Source of the DNA: Solibacillus sp. FSL W7-1464
Lineage (GTDB): Bacteria; Bacillota; Bacilli; Bacillales_A; Planococcaceae
NCBI RefSeq assembly: GCF_038004425.1
Contig: NZ_JBBORC010000001.1
Span: 287,001-351,000, forward strand
DNA: 64,000 nucleotides
Direction of reading: 5' to 3'
A program made the translations under genes and the position numbers. Below, one piece after another: positions 1-9,384 of the stretch (within the stretch, counting starts at the first letter, position 1; every line of letters begins with the position of its first letter). The notes beneath the pieces were generated by a model. That model did no database searches and was not told the origin of the DNA. It was given only the letters and a program-made list of their open reading frames with translations.

Positions 1-246
1 AATAGTCATAAAGTAATCTATCATGTATTATAATAGTAACATAAGTAGACATTTGGTAAAAGGGATAAAAATTAGTACATATAATGAAGTTTATGAGATA
101 ATATGTAATATTTACCATAAATTATCTATATGAAATAATAGTATAAATTAAATTTTTCCATTATATATCATTTTATTAAATGAAATTTTAGTTATAAAGT
201 CCTTAATTATATTTGAAGAATTAAATTGATCAGGCGGGGTGAGTAA
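1..246. other. AT-rich intergenic region upstream of the pilus operon
   Basis: Very AT-rich sequence with no convincing reading frame. The last bases hold a ribosome site (GGCGGGGTGAG) for the following gene, and the pilus operon promoter must lie here or left of the window. I could not pick a clear -35/-10 pair with good spacing. Confidence 0.6.
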
Positions 247-1629
247 ATGAAAATTATTTTTAGATCAATGATCCCATTAACTTTGCTAATAGTCCTTCTA
301 TCAATCTGGATTCCTAACTTTGTAGTAAGCTCCGTAGCTTCCGCTGATAATAATGCAGTCGGTTCCACTATCGGTGGGGTAGATACAGGCGATCTAAAGG
401 GCAAGGAGTTAGAAGCATTGCTGACTAATGCCGTAAATGAATGGTATACCCAAAACCTGACTGTCACAGGCGGGGGGACTTCTGTTGAATTGAGTTCATC
501 CGCATTTCAGTTTGATATTGAGAGTACAGTCGCAAATTATGAAAACCAGGTACATAAGTCATGGTTTGCCTTTTGGAAAGATACGCCGACAGTGCATCTT
601 CCTCTCATTGTATTTCCTAGTGAGATTGTAAAAAACGAGATTAGTAATGTTTCATCATGGGATACAGAATTGACATACAGCAGTGTAGAACTGAATGCCG
701 CGTATTTAAAAACAGATCCTGTGGAAGCAGTTGTCATAGATGTCTCGGTACTGGAAACAGACCGAATTTCGTTGTCAGTCGAATTGATGCCGGAAGGGGC
801 AATGGGCATTAATGAACTCGTTTTGGCACTGCATGAAACAGTAATAGAACCGCAGATGGCTTTTTCGATGATTGAAAAGCTAGGGGATACGATGAACTTG
901 GCGAACCGTGAAGCAATTAATTTTGTTGCATCAAATTTATATAATGCCGCACTGAATATTAATGCGGAAATATTGGAACGTCATTCGCAAAATGAAATCC
1001 CTTCCTATTTAAAACCTGGCTTGGAAGCGAAAGTGGATGCATTTACAAATGAGGACCTCAAATTCGCAAATACTTCATCAAATCCAGTCGTTTTAAAACT
1101 GATTATGGAAGAAGGGGAGTTGAAGACCGAGGTATATATCCCTGTAAAGGAAACGGAAGTAAGTGTAATGGTTTCGCAGGATGAGGAGATTCAGCCCCGT
1201 ACAATCACACGTTACTCCGCGGACCTGGCGATCGGACAGACGGAACAAATCCAGGAAGGTAAAAAAGGTTTACGCATCTCGGTCTATCGTACAGCTTTTG
1301 ATGAGCAGAAGCGTGTGAGCCGCGATTACTACCCACCTGTTGACCGGATTATTGTGAAATCATCCAAACAACCGGAAGTGAAGGCACCAGCAGAAAACTT
1401 AAATAATAATCCTTCCTATGAAGTGGATTTAGTTGGAGACGGTTTCCAGGATATTGATACAACGAACGGAAATGGGCAAAACAATGCATCGACTACACCA
1501 GTTAATGGATCCCAAAATACTGGCTCTAATGAATCAAACAATTCCGCAAATGACGTTGCAGAAGGTGAAGAGAATCTACCGCCTGGCAGCTATTACGATA
1601 AAGGCGGAAATTTAATCACTCCAAAATAA
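247..1629 (+). CDS. VanW-family protein with G5 domain, first gene of the pilus locus
   Basis: A 460-residue exported protein. An N-terminal hydrophobic segment (about residues 5-30) looks like a signal peptide or membrane anchor. The middle (about 195-310) has the VanW pattern: a pro-rich FS turn, a SNLYNAAL segment, and the DLKFAN..NPVVLKL strand pair. Residues about 318-375 form a G5 domain (TITRYSADLAIGQTEQIQEG then V.R.YYPPVDRIIVK). The tail from about 390 is rich in N, S, T and G and looks like a disordered surface linker. G5 domains bind cell-wall or carbohydrate polymers. The gene is only 15 bp upstream of pilB and is probably cotranscribed, so a role at the wall-pilus interface is an inference. 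Start ATG has a GGCGGGG ribosome site 7-8 bp away. Confidence 0.8.
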   Translation: MKIIFRSMIPLTLLIVLLSIWIPNFVVSSVASADNNAVGSTIGGVDTGDLKGKELEALLTNAVNEWYTQNLTVTGGGTSVELSSSAFQFDIESTVANYENQVHKSWFAFWKDTPTVHLPLIVFPSEIVKNEISNVSSWDTELTYSSVELNAAYLKTDPVEAVVIDVSVLETDRISLSVELMPEGAMGINELVLALHETVIEPQMAFSMIEKLGDTMNLANREAINFVASNLYNAALNINAEILERHSQNEIPSYLKPGLEAKVDAFTNEDLKFANTSSNPVVLKLIMEEGELKTEVYIPVKETEVSVMVSQDEEIQPRTITRYSADLAIGQTEQIQEGKKGLRISVYRTAFDEQKRVSRDYYPPVDRIIVKSSKQPEVKAPAENLNNNPSYEVDLVGDGFQDIDTTNGNGQNNASTTPVNGSQNTGSNESNNSANDVAEGEENLPPGSYYDKGGNLITPK

Positions 1630-1644
1630 AGGAGGACGTAAATT

Positions 1645-3309
1645 ATGAAGTCGAAATCGAGAAAACGCTTAGGAGACTTGCTTTTAGAGGCACGAGTTAT
1701 TACCGAAGCACAGCTTACTTACGCACTGGAAAATAAAAGCCGGGATGAAAAGCTTGGGGATTTTTTCATAAAAGAAAATATACTGACGGAACAGCAGTTA
1801 ATCGAAGTACTGGAGTTCCAGTTAGGTATCCCGCATATGACCCTAAGCAACTACGTCATAGCACCTGAGCTTCTCCAGCTTGTACCGAGGGAACTGGCGA
1901 AGCGTACGAATATTATGCCGGTGCGTCGGGATAAAAACAAACTGCTTATTGCAATGGCAGACCCGATGGATTATTTTGCGATAGAAGAAGTCCGCATGGC
2001 GACAGGTTGTCAAATCGAAACAAGTATAGTTGCGAAGGACGACCTGTACCGGACGATTACGAAATACTATGATCTGCAGGCTTCAATGGACGCAGCCTTA
2101 ACTGAGATTGAAGTGACTACACCGGAAGTGCAGCAGGAAATTACCGATGAAGACTCGGCTATTGTACGGCTTGTAAACCAGATTATTAACAACGGGGTAG
2201 CTCAGCGTGCATCGGATATTCACTTTGATCCGCATGAAACAGAATACAGAATTCGATATCGTGTCGATGGTGTGCTTCGTACCGAACGTTCTCTGCCAAA
2301 GCATATGCAAAATATGATGACAGCCCGCGTAAAAATTATGGGCGGACTGAATATTACTGAAAACCGTATTCCACAAGATGGCCGGTTTAAGGTTAATATC
2401 GAATTCAAAAGTGTTGATATTCGTCTTTCTACATTACCGACTGTTTATGGCGAGAAAATCGTTATGCGTATATTGGATATAAGCAATGCAGCAACAGATA
2501 TAGAGCATCTAGGATTTACAGAAAATAACGAAGCAATTTTCAGGAAGATGATTGAGAAACCGAATGGTATTGTGCTTATTACAGGTCCCACAGGTTCAGG
2601 GAAATCATCTACGCTACATGCAGCGCTTTCCAACCTAAATAATGAGGGCGTAAACATTATTACCGTCGAGGATCCCGTCGAATACCAGTTAAACGGTGTG
2701 AACCAGATTCAAGTAAAAGAAGAAGTCGGGTTAACGTTCGCAGCAGGATTACGTTCAATCTTGCGTCAGGACCCGGATATCATCATGATTGGGGAAATCC
2801 GTGATCTAGAAACCGCGCAAATTTCAATCCGTGCATCATTAACAGGGCATCTTGTATTAAGTACATTACATACAAACAGCGCGATTGATTCGATTTCAAG
2901 GCTGCAGGATATGGGAATTGAACCGTTTCTCATTTCATCTTCGCTTGTAGGAATAATGGCGCAGCGTCTTGTACGTCAAATTTGCCGGGACTGTACGACA
3001 GAGATAGAACCCACAACAAGGGAAAAACAGATTTTTGCCAATAACGGATTTGAAGTTAAAAAAATTCGGAAAGGTCGCGGATGTGCGGCCTGCGGAAATA
3101 CCGGCTACCGCGGGCGGCTCGCTATTCATGAACTGCTGCCTGTTGATCGCGGGTTGAAAGACCTCATTCTAAACAGTGCTAGCGGCTATGAAATTAGTGA
3201 TTATATGCAAAACGCCGGGCATAATACATTACTCCAGGACGGTTTACTAAAAGTGCTGGCGGGTGTCACGACGACAGAAGAAGTGCTGCGTGTAGCGACA
3301 ATCGACTAG
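1645..3309 (+). CDS. pilB: Type IV pilus assembly (extension) ATPase PilB
   Basis: A 554-residue GspE/PilB-family hexameric ATPase that powers pilin polymerisation from the cytoplasmic face. Residues 1-150 form the MshEN/GspE N-terminal domain. Walker A GPTGSGKS is near residue 314, the Walker B/Asp-box segment DIIMIGEIRD near 376, and a His box with STLHTNSA near 406. A zinc-binding tetracysteine (CRDC then CAACG) at about 447-483 distinguishes PilB/GspE from PilT. Length is normal for PilB. The AAAGGAGG ribosome site precedes ATG at good spacing. It lies tightly before pilT and pilC in one operon. ComGA is shorter and lacks this N-terminal domain, so this is not the competence pilus ATPase. 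Confidence 0.95.
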   Translation: MKSKSRKRLGDLLLEARVITEAQLTYALENKSRDEKLGDFFIKENILTEQQLIEVLEFQLGIPHMTLSNYVIAPELLQLVPRELAKRTNIMPVRRDKNKLLIAMADPMDYFAIEEVRMATGCQIETSIVAKDDLYRTITKYYDLQASMDAALTEIEVTTPEVQQEITDEDSAIVRLVNQIINNGVAQRASDIHFDPHETEYRIRYRVDGVLRTERSLPKHMQNMMTARVKIMGGLNITENRIPQDGRFKVNIEFKSVDIRLSTLPTVYGEKIVMRILDISNAATDIEHLGFTENNEAIFRKMIEKPNGIVLITGPTGSGKSSTLHAALSNLNNEGVNIITVEDPVEYQLNGVNQIQVKEEVGLTFAAGLRSILRQDPDIIMIGEIRDLETAQISIRASLTGHLVLSTLHTNSAIDSISRLQDMGIEPFLISSSLVGIMAQRLVRQICRDCTTEIEPTTREKQIFANNGFEVKKIRKGRGCAACGNTGYRGRLAIHELLPVDRGLKDLILNSASGYEISDYMQNAGHNTLLQDGLLKVLAGVTTTEEVLRVATID

Positions 3310-3321
3310 GGAGGAATGGAC

Positions 3322-4365
3322 ATGACAATGAATATACAGGATTTACTGCAGCGTGCGTATGATGAAAATGCATCCGATTTACATGTCACTACCGGCATCC
3401 CTCCTGTTTACCGAGTAAATGGCCAGTTGAAGCAATATGGTGATGTAATTGTAACGGCAGAAATGGTAGAGCAAATGGTAAAAGATATTTTACCGGCTTA
3501 CAAAGCAGAAGAGTTTGAGGGAAAAGGAGAAACTGATTTCAACTATTCTTTGAAAGACTTGTGCCGTTTTCGTGTAAATGCATATCATCAGCGAAATGTC
3601 GGAGCGATTGCAGCTCGTCTTATTTCGAGTGAAATCCCGACAATTGAAACATTGAATATGCCGAAAGTTCTGTACGATTTAGCTGAAAAACCTCAAGGGC
3701 TCATCTTAGTAACAGGTCCAACTGGTTCAGGTAAGTCAACTACACTCGCGGCAATGATTGATTATATAAATGAAACAAAATCAAAGCATATTATTACGCT
3801 GGAAGACCCGATTGAATATTTGCATTCGCATAAAAAATCGGTAGTGAATCAGCGTGAAATCGGAGTTGATACAGGATCGTTTGCGAATGGCTTGCGTGCC
3901 TCGCTCCGTCAAGATCCGGATATTATTCTAGTTGGGGAAATGCGAGATTTAGAGACGATTTCAACTGCCATTACGGCAGCGGAAACAGGTCACTTAGTAT
4001 TCGGCACACTTCACACATCAAGTGCACCGACAACTATTGACCGCATTATCGATGTGTTCCCGCCGCATCAGCAAGGGCAGATTCGAATTCAGTTAGCCAA
4101 TGTATTGCAAGGAATTATTTCACAGCGATTATTTATTCGTAAAGATAAAGCAGGACGGGTTGCTGCAACAGAAATTCTCGTAAGTATTCCGGCTGTCACT
4201 AATTTGATACGAAATGAAAAAATCCATCAAATTCCAAGTGTGATGCAGACAAATCGAGCGTTAGGGATGCATACATTAGAGACATCCATACAAGCGCTTG
4301 TTTCTTCCGGCAAAGTTTCGTTGGAGGAAGTACGGCCATATTTGAATGTGGGTGATTACAGTTGA
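3322..4365 (+). CDS. pilT: Type IV pilus retraction ATPase PilT
   Basis: A 347-residue PilT-family ATPase that drives pilus depolymerisation (twitching, DNA or surface retraction). Walker A GPTGSGKS is near residue 132, Walker B DPDIILVGEMRD near 198, and the C-terminal segment VTNLIRNEKIHQI corresponds to the AIRNLIRE retraction motif. There is no tetracysteine, as expected for PilT. An upstream in-frame ATG at 3316 directly abuts the GGGAGGA ribosome site (3309-3315), so the ATG at 3322, 6 bp downstream of that site, is the better start. The gene follows pilB by 12 bp and overlaps pilC by 4 bp, implying translational coupling. Confidence 0.93.
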   Translation: MTMNIQDLLQRAYDENASDLHVTTGIPPVYRVNGQLKQYGDVIVTAEMVEQMVKDILPAYKAEEFEGKGETDFNYSLKDLCRFRVNAYHQRNVGAIAARLISSEIPTIETLNMPKVLYDLAEKPQGLILVTGPTGSGKSTTLAAMIDYINETKSKHIITLEDPIEYLHSHKKSVVNQREIGVDTGSFANGLRASLRQDPDIILVGEMRDLETISTAITAAETGHLVFGTLHTSSAPTTIDRIIDVFPPHQQGQIRIQLANVLQGIISQRLFIRKDKAGRVAATEILVSIPAVTNLIRNEKIHQIPSVMQTNRALGMHTLETSIQALVSSGKVSLEEVRPYLNVGDYS

Positions 4366-5570
4366 CCGTATTTAAATATGTAGGGCGTACAAAGATGGGG
4401 GCAACTCAAAAAGGGACAATTGATGCAGCAAATAAAGCAGCTGCCATTTCAAAGCTTCGTGAAAAGGGCATCAACCCCCGGGAAATCGAAGAATCGAAAA
4501 GTATATTGCATATGGAAGTCAGCCTTGGCAGTAAAAAAGTAAAGACACAGGATTTTGTTATTTACTGCCGTCAGTTTGCAACGTTAATCCGAGCGGGTGT
4601 TTCACTCGTAGAAGCAACGGACATTTTAGCGAAGCAGGCGACAAGCAAGCCGCTGAAAAAAGCGCTTGAATCAGTGGAAGAAGATATTCGTTCTGGTATT
4701 CCATTTTCGGATGCGGTCAGAAAGCATCCGAAAGCATTTCCCGAACTGTTCGTCAATATGATGCGTTCGGGTGAAGCGACAGGGAATATCGACGACACAC
4801 TGGAGCGTCTCGCAAATTCGTATGAAAAGTCTTTCCGTTTAATAAAAAAAGTTCAGTCGACGCTGACTTATCCGGCGATGCTTTTAATAATGATTGTAGT
4901 TGTCGTGTTTTTCATGCTGATTTTTATTGTCCCGACGTTTGTTGAATCGTTTGAATCGATGGATGCGGAACTACCGACTTTAACGGTATGGACGGTTGCT
5001 TTAGGAGGTTGGCTGAGAACATACTGGTGGCTGCCGATTGGAGTCTTCGCTATCGGAGTTGTGGTATTTCAGTATTTATATAGGAATAATGAGCAGTTTC
5101 ATTACACCGTCCATTATTTGATGCTGAAGATGCCGATATTTGGCCCGCTTTTGCAAAAAGCTGCGATTGCGAGATTGACGCGTAATCTTTCATCTTTATT
5201 CAGCAGTGCAGTGCCCATATTGCAGGCATTGACGATCTCCCAGAAAGTATCAGGGAACCCCGTTGTTGGAAAAGTCGTACTGGATGCACGGGCAAGTTTG
5301 GAAAGAGGAAGCTCACTGACAGAGCCGCTAGAAAAAAGCTGGATTTTCCCGCCTATGGTGACGAGTATGACACGAATTGGCGAGTCTACAGGGTCGCTTG
5401 ATTATATGCTTGAGAAGATTGCGGATTTCTATGAAGAGGAAGTCGAGCGAACAGTCGATACACTGAAGTCGCTGATCGAACCATTGATGATATTAATTCT
5501 AGCAGGAGCAGTCGGTCTCATAGTAGCAGCGATTTTCCTGCCGATGTTCAGTCTATACGAAAATATGTAA
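4362..5570 (+). CDS. pilC: Type IV pilus inner-membrane platform protein PilC
   Basis: A 402-residue PilC/GspF family protein with two T2SSF repeats. Hydrophobic helices lie at about residues 165-193, 212-236 and 372-396. It forms the membrane platform contacted by PilB and PilT. The first repeat contains FCRQFATLIRAGVSL-type sequence (YCRQFATLIRAGVSL) and the second ARLTRNLSSLFSSAVPI. The start is TTG, within the TTGA that also holds the pilT stop codon, so translation is likely coupled. A 95-bp gap separates it from the pilin gene. Confidence 0.93.
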   Translation: MTVFKYVGRTKMGATQKGTIDAANKAAAISKLREKGINPREIEESKSILHMEVSLGSKKVKTQDFVIYCRQFATLIRAGVSLVEATDILAKQATSKPLKKALESVEEDIRSGIPFSDAVRKHPKAFPELFVNMMRSGEATGNIDDTLERLANSYEKSFRLIKKVQSTLTYPAMLLIMIVVVVFFMLIFIVPTFVESFESMDAELPTLTVWTVALGGWLRTYWWLPIGVFAIGVVVFQYLYRNNEQFHYTVHYLMLKMPIFGPLLQKAAIARLTRNLSSLFSSAVPILQALTISQKVSGNPVVGKVVLDARASLERGSSLTEPLEKSWIFPPMVTSMTRIGESTGSLDYMLEKIADFYEEEVERTVDTLKSLIEPLMILILAGAVGLIVAAIFLPMFSLYENM

Positions 5571-5665
5571 AAAAGAAAAGGCGTTTTGCAAGGAGGCATC
5601 GAAGCAAATCAAAGCGTCAGTGCAAAAAACAAAACTTGATATTAAAATAAAGAGGAGGATTTGGT

Positions 5666-6145
5666 ATGTTTAGTACATTAAAAAAGCGTATTAAAAATGA
5701 AAAAGGTTTATCTTTAGTCGAGCTTTTGGCGGTAATTGTTATTTTGGGTATTGTAGCAGCAATTGCGGTTCCGGCTATTGGGAATATTATTGATAGTTCA
5801 CGTGTTAAGGCTGCGAAGGCAGATGCAGCAAATATCTTAAGTGCTGCTCAAATTTACTTCACTGAAAATTCGGGTGTAGAAACATTTTCTAATGCGACAG
5901 ATGGTTATACAGACTATTTGTCAGATCTAGGTACGGTTACAACATTTACAGTAACTAAAGTAGCTGCTTCGGGTAATGACGCTGCAAAAACTACAGTTGA
6001 AACTACTGGTACTTCTGGTGGGAAGGATTATTCCATTACGGCATCAACTTTAAGCGAATTAGAAATAGATAATGGTAAGGCTGAAGCTCCATTCTCTTGG
6101 ACTACTACATCAACAACACCAACAACACCGGGGGCTGATGATTAA
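5666..6145 (+). CDS. pilA: Type IV prepilin (major pilin candidate)
   Basis: A 159-residue class III prepilin. A short basic leader ends EKG, with predicted cleavage after Gly14, then the hydrophobic helix LSLVELLAVIVILGIVAAIA with Glu at mature position 5. This is the substrate expected for the prepilin peptidase at 8579. The globular part is small and rich in A, T, S and D, ending in a TTTSTTPTTPG tail. No cysteine pair is visible, so a disulphide-bonded D-region is absent. It is the only pilin in the operon; minor pilins must be elsewhere or absent. Strong ribosome site AGAGGAGGA. The name pilA is by role, not by proven orthology. Confidence 0.9.
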   Translation: MFSTLKKRIKNEKGLSLVELLAVIVILGIVAAIAVPAIGNIIDSSRVKAAKADAANILSAAQIYFTENSGVETFSNATDGYTDYLSDLGTVTTFTVTKVAASGNDAAKTTVETTGTSGGKDYSITASTLSELEIDNGKAEAPFSWTTTSTTPTTPGADD

Positions 6146-6157
6146 TCATCCCCCAAA

Positions 6158-6188
6158 GAACACCCAACCCAACAGCGTTTGGGTGTTC
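6158..6188 (+). promoter_or_regulatory. Stem-loop between the pilin gene and pilM
   Basis: A perfect 10-bp stem (GAACACCCAA with TTGGGTGTTC) and an 11-nt loop lie 13 bp after the pilin stop codon. No T-run follows. It is more likely an mRNA-stabilising or processing element that keeps pilin mRNA in excess over the downstream assembly genes than a full terminator; this is inference. Confidence 0.6.
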
Positions 6189-6270
6189 CATTGAGTGATG
6201 ATTGCGCGCTTACAGATGGGCGCTTCTAAAATTAGGCATTACATTAAAGGTTAAAGGGGAGGATCCCTCT

Positions 6271-7248
6271 ATGTTCAATATGAAAAGAAAATCGCATGTA
6301 TCCATTGTCATCAATGATTATGTGATGCGTGCACTCGTTTTAAAAGGCGCAACAGTGGATCAGCCCGTTATATACGAAACGCCTTTACCGAAAACTGCTG
6401 TCCAGGAAGGGTCCATTAATGATGAGATGGCGCTGTATGAACTAATGAAAGCAAATGTCCAAAACTGGGGCGGAAGAAAGCAAAATGTGCGCTTCCTTGT
6501 GCCGGATACATCGATTTTATTGAAAACATTCGAACATCCTGCTGATATCAGCGGTAAAAACCTGAAAGAATATGTGCAAATGGAAGTCGGCCAGTCGATT
6601 CATCTGCCGTTCCAGGAGCCTCTTATTGATATACATGACCCGATTGAAGGAGACGGAAAGGCGGTTTTGTTTGCCGCACCGCCTGATGAAGTCGGCAAAA
6701 TGATCGGTCTGCTGTTGGACAACCATCTGCATCCGCAAGTCGCCGATATTCGAGCTTTATGTAATTTAAGGCTGCTTGAACATATCGAATTTATCGATAC
6801 GAAGCGAACATATTTGGTGACGGACTGGTCAATCAATGAATTGTCGATTTGCATCTATTCTAATGGAGAAGTAGAGTTTCTACGGTTTCAGACGATTGAG
6901 ACGGATCCGGATAACTGGCAGCAAAATATTGTTGAAAATGGCGAAGTCGAATTTAACTATACAGCTGATTTGGATGATTTCCGTGCAGCAACTACCGACC
7001 AGGTGCTGGAAATCGATCGTATGATGAACTTCTTTAAATTCTCGCTCCATAAAGGAGAAAGAGAAGTGGATGAAATTGTCGTTATGGGGGATCACCCGCT
7101 ACTACAGTCAATCGAAGTATTGCTGAGCGAAAATCTGCCTGTACCAATATGTCTTGTCAATGACGCAATCATCAGCAAGCATTTTCCGAACTGCAAAGCA
7201 AAGCATGCGACTTTGCTGGGACTTGCTTTAAAGGAGGTTAACGAATGA
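6271..7248 (+). CDS. pilM: Pilus assembly protein PilM
   Basis: A 325-residue actin-like ATPase-fold protein of the PilM/SHS2 family, which sits in the cytoplasm and binds the N-terminus of PilN. The sequence opens with KSHVSIVINDYVMRALVLKG, the expected first phosphate-loop-like strands. Position between the pilin and a PilN/PilO pair supports the call more than any single motif. The frame is open upstream to a TTG at 6202, but the AGGGGAGGA ribosome site at about 6254-6262 points to ATG 6271. Its stop overlaps the pilN start (ATGA). Confidence 0.85.
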   Translation: MFNMKRKSHVSIVINDYVMRALVLKGATVDQPVIYETPLPKTAVQEGSINDEMALYELMKANVQNWGGRKQNVRFLVPDTSILLKTFEHPADISGKNLKEYVQMEVGQSIHLPFQEPLIDIHDPIEGDGKAVLFAAPPDEVGKMIGLLLDNHLHPQVADIRALCNLRLLEHIEFIDTKRTYLVTDWSINELSICIYSNGEVEFLRFQTIETDPDNWQQNIVENGEVEFNYTADLDDFRAATTDQVLEIDRMMNFFKFSLHKGEREVDEIVVMGDHPLLQSIEVLLSENLPVPICLVNDAIISKHFPNCKAKHATLLGLALKEVNE

Positions 7249-7835
7249 TTCCTGATATTAACCTTCTGCCCAAAATTGAAAAGGGTACGACGAGTTTAAA
7301 GTTAGCCTTTATATTAGTTGGGATTTTATCGATATTGACACTAGGCTTGCTGGCAATCACTTATTTCAGTGCAAAAGGCGAAATAGCGAGTGCTGTACAG
7401 GAACGTGATTCGTTATTGCTGACAAGAGATGCATTAAACGCTGAAGTTGCTTCATCTCAAACAGGAAGTCAAGGTTCACTGGAAGAATCGGTTGCTTTTG
7501 TTGAACGTGTTTCATATTCGGTCTCGCCGATTATAATGGAGACAAGAAATTTATTGCCGACGGATACATATTTGCGTTCCTATTCATTTTCTGAGACGGG
7601 CGTACAAGTAACGATTGATTTCGAAACATTGAATGCTATTTCAACATATGTACGCCAGCTGGAAAAAAGTCCGTATTTTGATGACGTTCAAGTGGGAACA
7701 ATCCAAAATTTTGAATTCAACCCAACTGGTGAGGAAGTTAATGAGACACAGCAATTCACGGAAGTACCGAGATATAGCGTAAGAATTTACCTCGTCATCA
7801 ATCAATTGCACGTAGCTGCTGGAGGTGAAGAGTAA
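7245..7835 (+). CDS. pilN: Pilus assembly protein PilN
   Basis: A 196-residue bitopic membrane protein. It has a conserved short cytoplasmic N-terminus starting IPDINLLPKIE, which matches the PilM-binding INLLP motif of PilN. One transmembrane helix (about 21-43) is followed by a coiled-coil stretch (about 48-75) and a ferredoxin-like periplasmic-type domain. It overlaps pilM by 4 bp and pilO by 1 bp. The pair PilN/PilO forms the alignment subcomplex that links the platform to the pilus. Confidence 0.88.
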   Translation: MIPDINLLPKIEKGTTSLKLAFILVGILSILTLGLLAITYFSAKGEIASAVQERDSLLLTRDALNAEVASSQTGSQGSLEESVAFVERVSYSVSPIIMETRNLLPTDTYLRSYSFSETGVQVTIDFETLNAISTYVRQLEKSPYFDDVQVGTIQNFEFNPTGEEVNETQQFTEVPRYSVRIYLVINQLHVAAGGEE

Positions 7836-8545
7836 TGAATTCCATCTCAAGTAGTAAAAACGGGACACTCCTTATCGTGATTGCATTGGCGATGGCTTTG
7901 CTGTTTGCTATGTACTACTATGTCGTCAAGCCGAAACAGGACGAGGAACAGATGATTCGTTCTGAGATTAACAGCCTTCATACAGAAATTGCAGCAATCG
8001 AAGAAACGATTGCAACAAATCAGTCACAGCAATCTCAAACGAATGTAAATGTATTTGCACTACGCCAAAAAGTGCCGGAAAACCGGGAAATTGATGAACT
8101 GATTTTATCGATTGAGGAAATGCAGTATGTAACAGATTCACGTATTCAAAGCATCGATTTCAACAACTATGATGCACTTGTTTCCAGTTCGGGACTACAA
8201 GACCCGCTTTCTGCACCGGAAACGGAAGAAGGGGCTTTATCTGATTTAACACAGAGTGCTATTGATCAAACAGAGGGTACAGGGGCTTCAGAAGAATTAC
8301 CGGTTTCCACAATCGCTGTAGAAACATTACCGCCTTCACTGAAGCTGGTTACATTTAACATCAACGTCGCTGCACCAAATGACGTAAAATTGCTGCAGTT
8401 CATTGAAGAAATTGAAAAGAAGGAACGCGTGATGCGAATCGATATTATTGATTTCGCGCTTCCCGGTGAAGAAGATAAATTTACAGAAGAAGCATCGGAA
8501 ATCGTAACAGCTAATATTCAAGTCACTACTTTCTACTACGAATAA
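7835..8545 (+). CDS. pilO: Pilus assembly protein PilO-like
   Basis: A 236-residue bitopic protein with one transmembrane helix (about residues 10-30), a coiled coil (about 35-65), then an acidic, low-complexity linker (about 105-155) and a final beta-rich domain ending ANIQVTTFYYE. Gene order and topology match PilO, the partner of PilN. Sequence similarity in this family is weak, so the call depends largely on context. It overlaps pilN by 1 bp (TAATG). Confidence 0.8.
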   Translation: MNSISSSKNGTLLIVIALAMALLFAMYYYVVKPKQDEEQMIRSEINSLHTEIAAIEETIATNQSQQSQTNVNVFALRQKVPENREIDELILSIEEMQYVTDSRIQSIDFNNYDALVSSSGLQDPLSAPETEEGALSDLTQSAIDQTEGTGASEELPVSTIAVETLPPSLKLVTFNINVAAPNDVKLLQFIEEIEKKERVMRIDIIDFALPGEEDKFTEEASEIVTANIQVTTFYYE

Positions 8546-8578
8546 TAAAAGGGCAGGTACAAGTAAGGAGCATCTGAA

Positions 8579-9331
8579 ATGGAGATTATGTATACAATAT
8601 TTGCGGGGATTTTCGGATTGGTTTTCGGTTCGTTTTACAATGTAGTCGGATTACGGGTACCGAAAAAAGAGTCGATTGTGACACCGCCGTCTCACTGTGT
8701 CCATTGCAATCGACGTTTAAAGGCTTTTGAACTCGTTCCTGTTTTTTCGTACATATTTTTACGAGGGAAATGCCGGACATGCGGTGTGAAAGTATCGCCG
8801 ATTTACGCGTTTACTGAACTTGTAACAGGTCTGCTGTTTGCATTTGCTACATGGCAGCTCGGCATCACATGGGAATTGGCGGTAGCCTTACTGTTTATTT
8901 CACTATTGGTCATTATCAATGCTTCGGATATTGCGTACATGCTCATTCCGGATAAAATTTTATTGTTTTTCCTGCCGCTGCTGATCATTGGCAGAATTCT
9001 TTCTCCGCTTGAACCATGGTGGGATAGTATTATCGGCGCCGCAATCGGATTTTCAATTCTACTGTTAATCGCGGTCATTTCCAAAGGCGGAATGGGTGGG
9101 GGAGACATTAAGCTGTTTTTACTGATCGGTTTAGTGTTGGGAACGTTCAATACGTTATTAACCTTATTTTTAGCTTCGGTCATCGGGATGATTGTCGGAA
9201 TCGTCATATTAAAAGTTCGCGGAAAAGGGCGAAAAACCCCTGTGCCGTTCGGACCATCGATTGCCATTGCCGCCATCATTGTTTACTTTTACGGTGACCA
9301 GCTTATCGATATGTATTTAAACTTACTATAA
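8579..9331 (+). CDS. pilD: Type IV prepilin peptidase / N-methyltransferase PilD
   Basis: A 250-residue polytopic membrane aspartic protease. The N-terminal domain has the two CxxC pairs (CVHC and CRTC, about residues 39-65) of the full-length bifunctional enzyme, which cleaves the prepilin leader and methylates the new N-terminus. The catalytic aspartates are in SDIAYMLIPDK and the GGGDIKLF (GxGD) motif. Six to eight hydrophobic helices are visible. An AGGAG site 8 bp upstream selects the ATG at 8579. It is the last gene of the pilus operon and is followed by a terminator. Confidence 0.95.
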   Translation: MEIMYTIFAGIFGLVFGSFYNVVGLRVPKKESIVTPPSHCVHCNRRLKAFELVPVFSYIFLRGKCRTCGVKVSPIYAFTELVTGLLFAFATWQLGITWELAVALLFISLLVIINASDIAYMLIPDKILLFFLPLLIIGRILSPLEPWWDSIIGAAIGFSILLLIAVISKGGMGGGDIKLFLLIGLVLGTFNTLLTLFLASVIGMIVGIVILKVRGKGRKTPVPFGPSIAIAAIIVYFYGDQLIDMYLNLL

Positions 9332-9337
9332 TGTTAA

Positions 9338-9375
9338 AAAGGGGTGTCCTGAATTCATCTTCGGGGCATCCCTTT
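9338..9375. terminator. Bidirectional terminator ending the pilus operon
   Basis: A 12-bp stem (AAAGGGGTGTCC against GGGCATCCCTTT with two G-T pairs) starts 7 bp after pilD and lies just before the end of the convergent small gene, so it can serve both strands. Confidence 0.85.
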
Positions 9376-9384
9376 AAGTATTTC

